Source of the DNA: Rhizodiscina lignyota | Taxonomy: Eukaryota > Ascomycota > Dothideomycetes > Aulographales > Rhizodiscinaceae | Reading direction: 5' to 3' | DNA length: 64,000 nucleotides | NCBI GenBank assembly: GCA_010015805.1 | Contig: ML978125.1 | Span: 2,046,001-2,110,000, forward strand | Shown: piece after piece, positions 44,598 through 57,325 of the stretch | Position numbering within the stretch: position 1 is the stretch's first letter | How the letters are laid out: every line of letters starts with the position of its first letter | Program-made: the position numbers and the translations under genes | The notes under the pieces: generated by a model | The model's database searches: none | The model's input: only the letters and a program-made list of their open reading frames with translations | What the model was told of the DNA's origin: nothing

Positions 44598-45371
44598 ATG
44601 GCCGACAACAAGAGCAGCAATATTTCAGATATTGAGGGCACTGGCCCAAACATCGACCCTATCGCGGACGCCAAACGAGTCTTTGCTGTCCTACAGAAAG
44701 GCGGGCTCGCCATAATACCGGTCGACGTTGGATACGCAGTCTGCGCCATGCACAACGAGGCCTTGGAGCGAGCGTTTACGACAAAGCAACGCAAGCCTCA
44801 CAAGCGGCACGCTATGATGGGGAGCTGGGCGACGCACCAAGCTATCCATGTTCTACCACCGCGGGAAGCAAGAATGGCGAAGCTTATAGTGAAGGACCTT
44901 GACTTGCCTCTTGGCTTGGTTGCTCCATTCAAAGAGGACCATCCCGTCATCCAAAAGCTCGGTGTGGAAACTCTGGAGCGGAGCTCAGTTGAGGGGACAC
45001 TAGCGATGCTGGTGAACGTTGGCCCGCTGGTAGATGAGCTCACAAGGCTGGCGCTCGAAGCCAATGTTCCGATCATGGGCTCTTCGGCGAACCTGACTGG
45101 GAAAGGGACCAAACCGCTTGTTGCAGATATTGAGCCGGAGATCCTTGCGGCAGCTGATATCGTGATCGATTATGGGCGGATTAAATATTCGAATCCCCGT
45201 ACTTCGTCGACGATGTATGACTTCAAGAATATGCGTTTGATACGTTATGGCGCTTGCTATGACGTGATTAAGGATGCCCTTAACAGATTTTACGGCATCG
45301 ATCTGCCAGATGATCCGGGCAAGGACGTCTTGTTTTCTGGGCATGCAGTAGCGCAGCAGAATCAATACTGA
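44598..45371 (+). CDS. YrdC/Sua5-domain protein
   Basis: A single exon encodes 257 residues. The YrdC-like fold spans about residues 25-215: GGLAIIPVDVGYAVCAM resembles the Sua5 PTETVYGL block, followed by KQRKPHKRHAMMG (compare KxRPxxxPL) and MGSSANLTGKG, the conserved SANxSG block. The domain in Sua5/TsaC makes threonylcarbamoyl-AMP for tRNA t6A. Here the threonine of the first block is replaced by Val/Asp context and the C-terminal Sua5 domain is absent, so it is a divergent fungal relative whose activity is uncertain. It should not be taken as the main t6A enzyme. Confidence 0.75.
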   Translation: MADNKSSNISDIEGTGPNIDPIADAKRVFAVLQKGGLAIIPVDVGYAVCAMHNEALERAFTTKQRKPHKRHAMMGSWATHQAIHVLPPREARMAKLIVKDLDLPLGLVAPFKEDHPVIQKLGVETLERSSVEGTLAMLVNVGPLVDELTRLALEANVPIMGSSANLTGKGTKPLVADIEPEILAAADIVIDYGRIKYSNPRTSSTMYDFKNMRLIRYGACYDVIKDALNRFYGIDLPDDPGKDVLFSGHAVAQQNQY

Positions 45372-45413
45372 ATAGGAGACGAGACTAAATTGGTAAAGGG
45401 AGACGGTGATAGA

Positions 45414-46836
45414 TCAAACAGTTTGCGATTTCTCCCATACCTTCTTGCCGGCCACCCATGTCTCCCTCAAATTCCCGTCATCATCCAAGACCACAAAATC
45501 CGCTCTTCTGCCCTCCTCCAGCTTCCCTCTATCTTCCAATGACATGAAGCTTGCGACATTCTCAGTCACACATCGCACGGCCTGTGCAACATCGCATCCA
45601 GACCACTTCATCAGGTTCCGCACGCCTTCTTGAAGACTACAACATCCACCGATCAGGGTGTCTGTACCTTCGATGACAACCTTCGTGCCCATCTTCGTTT
45701 GATTGAAAGGAATCTGCGCATGTCCAGGGTATGTACCATCAGGAAGCCCAAGCAGCTCAATGCTGTCCGTGATCAATATGGCCTTTTGAGGTCCTGAACG
45801 GGCCAGAAGTGACACGACGTTTGGATGAATGTGATGCCCGTCAGGGATAATAGAGTAGTACGGAGGCTCTGTTCCAGGAGTCGCTGGTGGATGCGATGAC
45901 ACCGTTGACAAAGGCAGTCCAACGAGGCCTGGAAGGCCTGGATCGCGGTGGTGGAGAGCAGACATTGCGTTCAGAACGTGAGTCAAGCCAGTTGCTCCAG
46001 CCTTTAGTCCTTCGACACCTTGGGCGTAGGTGGCATTACTATGTCCAAGACTGACGCGTATGCCTCGACTCGAAAGGTTCTGAATCAGCGCGCTCGATTG
46101 TGGAAGCTCAGGTGCAAGAGTCACTAGTTTGATATTCGACAAGTTTGGCTCCCCATATGTCGATTCAGGCGATTGTGACGGATCTAGAAATAGCGAGGCA
46201 TTATGCGCACCCTTCTTAGAAGGATGAAGGTAAGGTCCTTCACAATGTGCACCGAGCAGAGATGCCCCGGCAGAGAACTCCCAGGGTGACAAGTTGGGGA
46301 TGATCTGTGGTGGAAGAAGTACGTCAACTCACCACGCACTTAAGCAATGAAGGCGAGTGCCTTTCCGTGATTGAGATGGATATATGAGAAATCCAGCGAA
46401 CGTGGTCACAGCTCTGTAACAGCAGGGCAATGATGAGAGTCGGGAACAATAATTCAAACCCGATGTAAGAATTTGATTCCTTATCGAAAATGCTTGTTAC
46501 CTTTTGAAACTGTCCAGCCGTTACAGTTGGAATTGTCGCCCAGAATCCCGTTATGCCTTGAGAGACATAATACTTGGAGATGTGCTCCAGTTTTTGGCGG
46601 TACGACTCAGAGTCGTCGAAGTGCGTATAATGGAAGCCGTGCACGCCATTGGTATGTAGCTCAAGGAATCCTGGCGCTATGATTCCGCCTTCGAGGTCTA
46701 CAGTTCTTCCGCCAGCTTCTCCCGTGCTCTTTTCGATCAGGGCGGTGTCACCAGATACCACCAACTGATCCTCGACAAGCTCGCCATTGATGCATTGACG
46801 ACAATTGATAAATGTAGTAACGTGACGAGGGCTCAT
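45414..46836 (-). CDS. nagA: N-acetylglucosamine-6-phosphate deacetylase
   Basis: Two exons (46501..46836, 45414..46304) separated by a 196-nt intron encode 408 residues. The amidohydrolase metal site is visible: GFLELHTNGVHG near residue 60, the metal ligand Glu135 in HCEGPYLHPSKKGAH, His200 in LGHSNA, His221 in LTHVLNAM and the catalytic Asp292 in LITDSIELLG. The enzyme removes acetate from GlcNAc-6-P, giving glucosamine-6-P for the catabolism of chitin-derived GlcNAc in the cytosol. An upstream in-frame ATG (47010) would add 58 unlikely residues. The other catabolic genes (kinase, deaminase) are not beside it, unlike the clusters in some yeasts. Confidence 0.92.
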
Positions 46837-47489
46837 AGTAAACAATATTTGCAATGAAAAGGGGCATAGACTAGAAAGTGGCCTAAAGAAAGCTACATGG
46901 ATTACGCCATACCTACACACCTGGAGGTTAGAGGCTGGAGGGTACCGATCGATCGGGCGGTGACGTGGGACGCCTGTCGTCGTTTGCGGCGGGGGAAACC
47001 GAATGTGCACCCATGCATTGGCAGGTGTCAGGGTAGATGCAACTGACCCTGACAGATCCGAGCTTGAGCATCTAAAACGTCACAGGAAGCAGCCCCAGGG
47101 AAGATCAGTGTAGATGTTGAATTGCTTCAATAGATCACCAACTGAGCAATTGTGCAAGAGCAGATTTCTGGGACGCGTTCCCGACGCGTGGGCGCGCTAC
47201 GGCTTTATTGGAGGATCTAGTGGCTGCTTATGACGTAACCGTGTGAGCGCCGCCCGAGAAGGTCAAAACCAGCAAGCTCAAGTGGGAACACATGCACCCC
47301 TTCACAGACCGATCTACCGCGCAAGGTCAGGCGAAGTTGGAAGCGGGAACGCACTATACATCATCAATTCCTGCTTCTTGGAGGCACTTATCTCCTGTCC
47401 TCCCCACAAGTCCCTCTTGGTTCTCTCCACCCCTCTCCTGGTTTTGTCACTGAAAAGAGCTCCCAAGAGCTCCGTGTCCCTTGAGCACA
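46837..47489. other. Intergenic, divergent promoters
   Basis: This is the shared upstream region of the deacetylase and the Mug190-like gene, with a CT-rich leader at about 47370-47489. No other feature is seen. Confidence 0.4.
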
Positions 47490-50400
47490 ATGGCGGAACA
47501 GCAGCAGCAGACCTATCCTGGTCACTATTCAGGAGCGAATCCAGTCCCAACCGTCAAGAAATTCATCCAGAGCCTTGACAAGGATAAGGCAGAGCGGGAC
47601 AAGCAGATTGACCAACAGTCCAAAGCAACTAAGGCTAACAAGAATGCTCCTCGGGGTGGAGATGCGAAACCACATGAAGCTCAGAGTGCCGGTGTCGAAG
47701 GCACTCAGCAGAGGGTCACGGATCCTGTGACAGGGCGGGAAGTCGTCATCGAGGATGTCAACAAGGAGATGATGAAGAATGTGGAAAATCCTATTCTCTC
47801 GGTGCCAAACGCCAATCTCGGGAAAGACACAGTAAGTTCAAAGCAAATTTAATGACAGCTTTTAGCTAACATCATCCAAGCCAATCAAGACAGATGCATC
47901 ACAACCGTATGCGGAATACAAACAAAACCAAGATGTCACTGCACCTCCAGATCCCGTCGCCGAAGGCACCACCTCAGATGTGCCCATCCACGGCGAAAAG
48001 ACAAACATCCTCTTTCACCCTACACCTTCCGTTAGTTACGAGCCTACATTTGCTGCATTGGAGAAGAGAGCCGGTGGGCTCTGCCTTGGTGTCCTCGTTG
48101 CAATCATAATAGTGGGCAAAATGTTTGGTGGAAGGCTCATTGGACTCATTCCATTGGCAATGTGCATTACGTCTGGCATATGGCTGTGGATGAAGGAGGT
48201 CGTCCGTAGCGGCCGGGAGGTAGAATGGGAGAGCGAAAAGACCAGGGGCCAAACAGTTTGTGGAATCTCGCATCATGACATTGGCTCCATGCTGACTATT
48301 TTCAGGCTACCGCGAATCTCTTACCGGAATCCGTAGAGTGGATGAATACCCTCCTTGGAATTGTCTGGGGCCTGGTCAATCCTGACATGTTTCAGGCTGT
48401 GGCCGATACCCTAGAGGACGTCATGCAAGCTTCTGTACCAGGCGTGATTGAGAATGTAAGGGTTGCCGAGATCAATCAAGGCAGCAACCCCATTCGCATT
48501 TTGAGTCTACGAGCACTGCCGGATGATCACATGAAAGAGATGAAGCAGGCGATCCATGAGGAAAACAAAAAGACCAAGGATCCACAAGAAGCAGCAGCTG
48601 ACGAAGAAGGCGGTGATTACTACAATCTGGAATGCTCTTTTGCCTACCATGCTCAGCCGAGCGGGAAGCGAGCATCAGACAAGGCCAGAAATATGCATAT
48701 GCAATTGGTCTTTTATCTGGGTATCAAGGGTCTCTTTGGAGTACCTCTCCCCATTTTCGTCGAACTCCAGGGCCTGGTCGGCACGGTTCGTCTTCGACTC
48801 GCGATGACGCCAGAACCGCCGTTCTTGAAGACGTTGACATTTACTCTCATGGGTGTGCCTCAAGTTCAAGCTGGCTGCATCCCAATGCTCGAAAAAGGCG
48901 TCAACATTCTCAATTTACCACTTATTTCGAACTTTGTCAACTACGCCATTGGTGCTGCGGCAAGCATGTATGTTGCCCCCAAATCTATGTCGATCGACAT
49001 GCGGGCGATTCTCCAAGGCGACGACATTACGAAGGATGTCCATGCTCTGGGTATTATGTGGATCCGGATACACCGTGCTGTAGGACTCAGCAAGCAGGAC
49101 AAGCGAGGCAGCAAGCATGGCGGCAGCGACCCATACATCACGCTGACATTCTCGAAGTACGGAAAGCCGATGTACTGCACCAGGGTTATTACGGATGATC
49201 TGAACCCAATTTGGGAGGAATGCTGTGCTCTGTTGGTTACTCCTGAGCTCATCAAAGCTGATGAGAATCTCAGCGTGGAGCTGTGGGATTCCGATCGCCA
49301 CAGTGCCGACGACATCGTTGGAAAGGTGGAACTGTCGATGCAGAAGATGATTCAGCATCCTGGCAAAATGTATCCTCAAGTGTCGAAACTCGCCGGAATG
49401 GATGCCGACAGTGAGATGCCGGGTGAGTTGCACTGGGAAGTTGGTTACTTTGGCAAACCCAAATTCCGCTCGGCTATGCGCACCGATGGCAAGAACAAGG
49501 CTCTTCCCGACGCGCTCAAAGATCATCCTGACTTACAGGATGAGAAAGGCGTTACAAACACAGAAGCAGACGATGCAGTGCAGCACACGCCCCCGGATCC
49601 ACTCTGGCCCAGCGGAGTCTGTAGCGTCATAGTCCACCAGGTCGTCAACCTTGAGCTCGAGAATGTCAAAGGCAGCGATGGTAACCGTGGGGGCCGAGAA
49701 TACGAACCTGCGAAGCCATATGGCGAGAACACTCGAGAGGAAGGAAACACTCTTCCGACAAGCTATTGCACAATTCTTTACAACGACGAGCTTGTGTATC
49801 GCACACGTTCCAAGGCAGTCTCCAGTCAGCCAATCTTCAACGCTGGAACCGAACGTTTCATCCGTGATTGGCGCTCTGCTATCGTCACGGTTACCGTACG
49901 CGACCAACGCAACAGGGAACACGATCCTATCCTCGGCGTAGTTCCACTGAAGCTAACAGACGTCTTGGAAACGAGTTCGCAAGTCACTCGATGGTACCCT
50001 CTAGACGGAGGTATTGGCTTTGGTCGAATCCGTATCTCACTCCTCTTCCGGAGTATCGAGACCCGTCTCCCTCCGAATCTTCTTGGATGGGATGTAGGCA
50101 CATTCGAGTTCTGCTCCGAACGCATTCTCGCTGTTGGCTATCAGCATACTGCGAAGCTCAAGATGCGTACCGGTGGCAGTATTGGCCGTATTCCGCGATC
50201 AGCAGCAAAGAAACTTGAGGAGGGTGATGGATATTACTGGGACCTCGCAGGAGACACCAAGAACTCTATCCGCCTGCCCGTCAAGTATCGCTACCGCTCA
50301 CCAATCGTATTCGAATTCCATGTGGCTCAGAAACGAAAGGCGGATGCATACGCTGTGATTTGGTTACACCACCTCATCGACAACGAAGACACGCCCATCA

Positions 50401-51291
50401 ACATCCCCATCTGGACGACTAATGCACCGGCGAGGCTCACACAAAACTACATTACCGAGCAGAACTCCCATAGCGAACCTGGTCTTGACGATCTCAAAGA
50501 GGTTGGCCGTTTGCAGTTCCGTGCGAGGTTCAAGGCTGGTATGGACGAGAGCCACGAATCATTTATCACTAATGACGACTCTCGCGAGACATACGAGACA
50601 TGGGAGGCCTGTCTAGCGGAGGGCGTGCGCCAGAGGATAGTTGACAAGGAGCTTCCAGATATGGTACAGCAACTTCATGACCAGAGTCTTACGGAGGGAC
50701 GAGACATACTGAAGGAAGCGGGTGAAGATGAGAAGCAGAAGTGGCTGGCCAAGGATGGAACAGATTGGAGCGGCGCCTTTGGGCACGATCCTGCGGCTTA
50801 TTTGGACAGCAAGGGCAAGAAGAAGAGAGAGCCTGGTGTGGATGAGCCGTTGAGGGATCCGCATCACCCTGATCAAAACGGCGATGTTCAAGACGACGAC
50901 GATGACGATGATGATGACGATTCGAGCGAAGACCTGGGTATCCAAGATGCAGATACTGCTGGCGATGTGTCTTCGAGCCAACCACGCCAGAGCATGGACA
51001 CCATGAATACCTCCAAGACTAGTGGGAGTACATTCTCCAACGGTTCCGTTAATCGGCAAAATAAGAGGACGGAGGAGAGAAAGGAGCGCGGCATGATGCA
51101 GTGGAAGCCAGCGAGGAATATCAAGTTTGCGAAAGACGAAGGCAAGATCGGACTGAAGAAGCTGAAGAGTAGACTTACTGGAGGATTGGATGGCCGACAG
51201 CCTGGTGTTGAGACTGGTGAGTTCATTGAGGGGTTCATACGTCCCTTGCATTGCAACGTTGCTGACTTCGCCTACAGAAACTGGATCATGA
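47490..51291 (+). CDS. Mug190/tricalbin-like ER tether with SMP and C2 domains
   Basis: Four exons (47490..47831, 47881..48255, 48306..51216, 51278..51291) encode 1213 residues. A hydrophilic N-terminus is followed by an ER hairpin of two membrane segments (about residues 180-193 and 199-217). An SMP-type lipid-transfer domain lies at about 245-470 (LPESVEWMNTLLGIVWGLVN is its hallmark start). A C2 domain starts near 491 (IRIHRAVGLSKQ, GGSDPYITLTF), a second C2-like region lies near 675-800, and the C-terminus is charged with a run of ten Asp. The layout fits fungal Mug190, a tricalbin relative that tethers ER to the plasma membrane and moves lipids. The last exon has only 14 nt; if its intron is retained the frame runs on to 51326. 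Confidence 0.87.
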
Positions 51292-52143
51292 GCACTACAT
51301 TTACCTTTGCGGCCTTTCTCCCCTAGTCCTCTGGCATACATTTGGAAGTTGGTATGAAGTCGGTCATCACTCGGAAAAGAATGAGACTAATCCCTTTCCT
51401 CTGTCATGTCTTTACGGGTTGATAGCGTTTGAAGCACATGTACACTACACTCCAGCAATAGCTGATATCAAAAAGTAATGGCCGACATTAAGCAAGTGTA
51501 CAATACAAGTTTCGCAAGTGCCTCTTATGCTAGCATGCCTTCACCATGAACCAAGTATCACGTTTCCTCAACACACTACCTCAAGATTTAGGAGAGCATA
51601 CAAATTTTCAAAAGCTGCCTCGTCAATGTCGTACTATGCACCGAGCCCAACGAATCAAATTCTTGTTCTGTTGACATATATACACACTTGGCGCACGAAG
51701 CTCTCGCTACATCACCACCTCAGTTGAACTAACCGGGTTTGGAAAGCGACCCGTTCGGGCAAAAGCTGCGAGCAAAGCTAGCCGAACATCATATTTCTGG
51801 ACTCCGTCAGCAACTAATAAGCAGAATTCGGGGTTCGCTTCGACTTTGGAGCTCTGCAGGAGCCGATTCCGATAGTAATCGTTGTCCGGGCCGTGGGACA
51901 CGAGCATTGATCGAACTGAAATAGGCTGAGTAATTTGCGGTGAACACGGTGAACGCGGCCCCCTTGGTCCGCTCATGGGTTGGCAAAAGAGGTAGTTGTT
52001 AAGGCTCACAAGCCAATCCATCGGAGAATCGCTGGTATCTCATCACCACTGTAGTACATCTGGTCTGACAGGCAGTTTCTGAGCCCTTCGATCAATATCT
52101 ACCTCCGATAGTCACATGTTTCTCGCTCTGTCAACTTTCCAAA
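51292..52143. other. Intergenic
   Basis: The 3' flank of the tether gene and the promoter of the P450. Short frames only, none supported. Confidence 0.4.
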
Positions 52144-54080
52144 ATGTCACTCTTTGACTTGTTTAGCTCCATATCACTCCTTGGCTCATTACTAGTTGCT
52201 ATAAGCCTCTGGACGGTGGTGGGCATTCTACGGAGAGCCTACTTCAGTCCACTGAGCAATATCCCGGGACCAGGTCTGGCAGCTCTCACACCGCTGTACG
52301 AGTTTTATTTCGACGTCATCAGACAAGGTCAATATACGTGGCAGATAGCCAAACTACACGAGCAGTATGGTGAGCGATTCCATATGTCAAGCTTTGCGCT
52401 GCCGCATCATGTCTTGAAATCAGCTTCGCCCCTGGAGCTGGAGTAATTTCACTCTCCCTTCCCCTCAAGTACCCATATTCGATTATTCTTGACCCGCAGT
52501 TTGGTTCTAGTCCTCACAACTCTAAACAGGCTTGAAGTTATTATCTTACTTGTACCAAAGTGTATCTTTTTGTCCTTTTTTCTCATATCTCACCACCAGA
52601 TCCTAACGGTCTCCATCTGCCAGCTCTCTAAGGGGGTTGAAACCGATTATGAGATTTGCTGCGTACAGTCACTAAGTAGAGAACAGGGCCAATTATTCGA
52701 ATCAGCCCCTACGAAGTCCACATCAATGATCCGGAGTTCATTGACGAGGTATACCGCGGGAACTCGGAGAAGTGGAAGCCAGCAGCAGAGATCTTTGGCA
52801 CTGGAAAATCAGTATTCGGTCAGCCATTCGGCGCATTGAACAGTACTCCAAACCAGAATCGTCAAACTGACATAGTCAGGAACTGTGCCGCATGAACTGC
52901 ATCGCATACGTCGAGCACCACTGAACGGTTACTTCTCCAAGCAAGCAGTGAACCGCCTGGCACCAGTGATCCAGTCTTCCATCGAGGCCCTCTGCAAGCG
53001 GATGAGCGAAGCAAAAAGTTCGGGACAGCCGTTTGAGCTAGGCATCGCCTACATCGGACTCACTGTCGACATCATTACCGAATACTCGTTTGCGGAGCCC
53101 TATGGATGCCTGAAGCGGGAAGATCTCGGGAAGGAATGGTACGATATGATGACGGAGGCAACCAAGATCGTTCCGCTTTCCTTCCAGTCTGGATGGGTCA
53201 TGAAAACGCTGGAGGCAATGCCTGTTTCGATGGTCAAGGTTATGAATCCCCAGCTGATGTGCATGATCGACTATCAATCAGTTAGGTTTCCCTCCCGAGC
53301 GTGAACCATCCTCTTCTAATCCCGCAATAGGACATCGAACAACGCCTTCGAAAGCTGAAGGACGTGAACGAAAGGAGCAAGACGACGATCTTCCAGAGCC
53401 TTCTCAACGGCGATCTTCCCCCGCAAGAAAAGGAAATCCCTCGTCTTGTGGATGAAGGCATGGGGCTCGTCGCTGCCGGAGCGAATACGACAGCACACAC
53501 GCTGAAATATGTCACATTCCAGCTTCTGAACAATCCTGATATTCTTCACAAGCTTATGGAGGAGCTAGTTGACGCCATCCCGGATCCTAGCGTAATCCCG
53601 CCTGTTTCAAGCCTTGAGCAGTTGCCGTATCTCAGTGCCATCATTCAAGAAGCCCTCCGGACTGCTAATTCCGTTCCACATCGACTGCAGAGGGTCTCAA
53701 CGAACAGCACGGTGAGATACAGAGGGTACGATATTCCACCAGGAACGCCTGTGGGCATGAGTCCCACCCTCATTCATGAGAATGCCGACCTATTCCCCAA
53801 CCCAAAGACGTTCAAACCAGAGCGCTGGCTTGACGCCGATGGTAAACGAACAGTGGAGCTGACCAGGTACTTGATGCCATTCGGACGGGGCACAAGACAG
53901 TGTATTGGGATGAATCTGGCTTGGGCGGAGCTGTATATGACTCTGGGGACGGTCTTTCGAAGGTTTGATATGAAACTGTACCAGACGAACCTGGAGGATG
54001 TTGAGGTTGTTCATGATTTCTTCAACGGTCTGCCAAAGGACGGTGCAAAGGGCTTGCGAGTCCTCATTGCTCAAAAGTAA
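52144..54080 (+). CDS. Cytochrome P450 monooxygenase
   Basis: Four exons (52144..52369, 52687..52818, 52880..53280, 53331..54080) encode 502 residues. An N-terminal membrane anchor ([18 protein letters not shown]) is followed by the proline hinge [17 protein letters not shown], the I-helix motif AGANTT (about residues 302-307), the K-helix EALR (360-363), the PERW motif, and the heme loop [10 protein letters not shown] with the iron ligand Cys444. It is a microsomal class II P450 resembling the Tri4/CYP58-type group often found in secondary metabolism. The substrate is unknown, and no backbone gene lies nearby. The first intron (317 nt) is much longer than the rest, and the third uses a weaker donor, GTTAGG, fixed by reading phase. 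Confidence 0.9.
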
Positions 54081-55036
54081 TGCTCAATCTGCCTTTGCGC
54101 ATCTTGTTTCTGCAGAGTAGCACAGCGCAAATGAAAATACCTTGAATGCTCCGTACTGTTGAACTACTGTACGCGGGTAGAATCCAATGTTCAATGTCAA
54201 GTTACTCGCGCAGTTGTAAATGACCTGCATCAATAGAACAGCTATGATCGATCGCCCCTCTGAAGAATATAGAACTAAACTTTCAGACATAGTCTCGCTG
54301 ACCTTGAAGTGCGAGAGCTGGACACCCTTATGTGTGTTACTTCTTGTCCGTCTGCCAGCTATTTTGTCACGATCGGAGGGCGCCAACATCACGACGCTTC
54401 CCGATGCGGATATTTTCACGTGCAGCAGCCAAAGTACAACAGTCCGCCCGCGCTTTCCCATCCAATGCAAACAACATTTAAAGCAATAATACGCACAGGC
54501 ATCTGAGATTGGTACAGTTGAGTCAGTAGGTCTCGGTATGCGCAGTCCTTTCACCATGTGCTCCGTAGATTAGACCAGAACAATGTTTTCGTCGGAAGCT
54601 AAAGCTCTCAAATTAGAGAATTCCAACTGTTTCAAGCTAATGAGAGTGTGAGGGCTCTGGGAGCGATGCGTGTGGACGTTCTGCACCAGCTCCGGCCGTT
54701 ATCTCGCGAGCTTTGCGCATTGACCATTTGGTAGCATGCTGCATGACAAGTGGAGTATGGCCCTACTACCTAGTAACCTAGATGAACAATGCCGGGTGGA
54801 CTTGGGTGCGCTGCATATGCGCCGAAGAACTGATCGGATTCTCTCGATGTAAAGTTGCGCGCTGACGCGGTGGACAAGGGATAGATGCGCATTTGTTGCC
54901 ATGGATCTGCATTCAAAAAACACCATTTTCACGTTCAATCAGGCAAGCACTCTCAGACTAAACAATCTCTAAAGATTGATAGCTATGTTAGGCATCTAAA
55001 GAACATTTACATGGCAGGCGTGGACGCTCCCCGTGA
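54081..55036. other. Intergenic between convergent genes, 0.96 kb
   Basis: No coding region or repeat is recognised. A minus-strand frame of 157 codons (54084-54557) has no family resemblance or splice partner. Confidence 0.4.
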
Positions 55037-57325
55037 TCAGTTCCTCAACTTATCTATAATGTTGGCGAAGAATCCTAGCTTCTTCCCCTCTGGCTCCTCA
55101 ATCTTAACTAGACGGTCTGAGAAGTCCATTTCATCGAGACGTACCCTACGCGCAGTTAGCGATAAGAACTTTGGGCTACTGTGAATCTCGTGTATGCGGG
55201 CTCACCATCGGGTCTTGTGATACCACTTGTAGCCCACGAAGAGGATGATGGCAGTTGGGATCATGATATAAGACGAGATAAAGAGCCTCCAGTCGAATGG
55301 ATTTTCGAAGGAGACGAAACCTTGAATGAACAGGATGAAGACGGTCAGGAAAAGGTTGAACCGGTAGATCCAGATGCTTCCGAAACTTTTGAAAGGATAG
55401 GTATCAGGATGGATCCCTTGTTTTTCCAACCCAGAGCGGACACGGAGGTGAGTGAAGATGATGCCAGCCCAGGCGAGGTAGGCAGCTGAGCCACCCACCG
55501 AGGTGATGTATGCGAAGACTTGACCAGCTGTGATTCCGAGGTTCATCAAGGCGAGGAAGCCCCAACAGCAGGAGGTCAGAATTGAGACGTAAGGAACTTT
55601 GAGATTATCAGCATGTCATTGGGGGACGGTCGTACGTCAAGGATACTCACCTCCTTTCTTTGAAGTGATTGCAAAGCATCTCGGAGCTCGACCGGTGAGC
55701 GCAAGCGAGTAGAGGGCTCGCGACTGAACATATATGCAACCATTGACTGCTGAGATGAATGCAACGACAATCAAGGCGTTGATAAAGTGTCCAGATGACT
55801 TCCATCCAGCTTGTGTGAATCCGATTGTGAATGGAGAAGATGCGACAGTCGATGAGGCATTGATTAGCAAAGGGGAGTCGGATGGACAGATAAGTCCTTG
55901 GAAGAATATCAGCCCCATGTAGACGAACAAGATTCGATATACGACAGTGTTGACACCCTATTAGAGTCAGCTCGACGCTCTCAGTTTGGGAGTTGATCAG
56001 TCATACCCTAGGGATTGAACGTCTTGGATCCTTAGTTTCACCAGCAGCCAGGGAAATGATTTCTGTTCCGACATAATATGCAGATGCAAGGACGAACACT
56101 TGGCCAAAACCGTTGATGCCATTGAGGATCGGCCCTATATCGTCAGCTGAGCTCTCTCAAAGGGAGGTACTGTGACTGCATATCTCAGCACCGACTTCAA
56201 CTGTGAAAGCAAGAGTGATGGAGGTATTGGCATTGAGTCTTGTCGCGAAGTTTTCGAGGTCGAAAATATCGGCTGCCCGCAGTTTTGATACCGTCGGGAG
56301 TTGGGTCAACTCCAAACCTGCCGGAATATACCCACGCACTCGTGCCGAGGGTGGAGCGGATACGAATCTCGCTGTGTCTTTCATAGCATGGCCGTAGCCG
56401 AACAGCCTCCATCCTCCTTGCCCTCAAAGTGAAGCCAGTGGGTAGATATGCAGTACATATGACCAACTTACCTGTTGGATGGCCCCAATACTTAAATCCA
56501 ATATATCCATTTCCAAATGCACCAGCGTCGACGAGGATAGAGATGAAGAAGCAGACGGCGAGTGAAATGATCTTAAACCATCCCATATAGTATTCGATTT
56601 CGCCGTACACGACAACACCCAGTGTCGTGATGATCATGAAGAACACCCAAAAGACGAGCACCCAGCCGTACATTGGCATTTTGGATTCGGGTACCCAAAA
56701 CTGGAGGATAAGAATAGCGCCATTCCATTCTGTCGGGAGGAAACATTTAGTGATCACAAACTAATTGATGATTCAGTGATCGGAAGCTTACCACTCCCGA
56801 GGAAGACACTCCACATCAGATAATAGAGCCATGCCATCGAGAAGCTGAAAGCAGGATCGACAAAGCGTGTAGCATGCTGCAATTATGTCAGTTTGGTGAC
56901 TGAGGCCGAAGTGGAGCATCTCACTTCAATGAAGCCCCCAGCTATCGGGAACATCGTTGTCACCTCTCCAATACTCTGCATGAGCGCCCAGATGATGAAG
57001 CCTGCTCGAATTTCAGTCCCATCATTGCCTTACAGCATCAGGATCAGAACCTACCAACGATGCCGAACCCCAGAAGAGCACCAAGTGGCCCAGATAGGTA
57101 CAATGCATATCCAAAGCCATAAAAACAGCTCGCTCCAATGACACTGGCGAGGGAAATGAGCGAGACATGTCTGCCCAAGAGGCCTCGTCTTAGACCGTCT
57201 TCGATGATGATGCCATCACCAATCTCAATTGGTCCAATTATCTCGGAAACCTGCTTCTCGTCTACAGAGGCGTCTTTGGACAGCTCGACTGATGCCGGCG
57301 ACTTGAAATCCTTGGCTTCGGCCAT
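55037..57325 (-). CDS. Amino-acid permease (YAT/AAP family)
   Basis: Eight exons (57055..57325, 56925..57001, 56792..56876, 56472..56729, 56007..56134, 55651..55957, 55206..55596, 55037..55145) join in phase to 541 residues. The N-terminus is acidic and cytosolic. The first helix block (GRHVSLISLASVIGASCFYG) is the amino-acid permease signature region, ALMQSIGEVTTMFPIAGGF matches the helix 3 motif, and GTEIISLAAGETKDPRRSIP matches the helix 6-7 motif. About 12 membrane helices are expected, followed by a cytosolic tail (VRLDEMDFSDRLVKIEEPEG). It should import one or more amino acids or GABA with protons; specificity is unclear. Intron 4 (56135..56471, 337 nt) is long and partly open, so an extra exon there cannot be excluded. 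Confidence 0.85.

Noticed and set aside
52489-52839. Open frame across the first long intron of the P450 gene
   Set aside because: The conserved P450 sequence continues in a different frame from 52687; this frame is accidental.
54084-54557. 157-codon minus-strand frame downstream of the P450
   Set aside because: It overlaps the expected 3' UTR, and no family, signal or splice site supports it.
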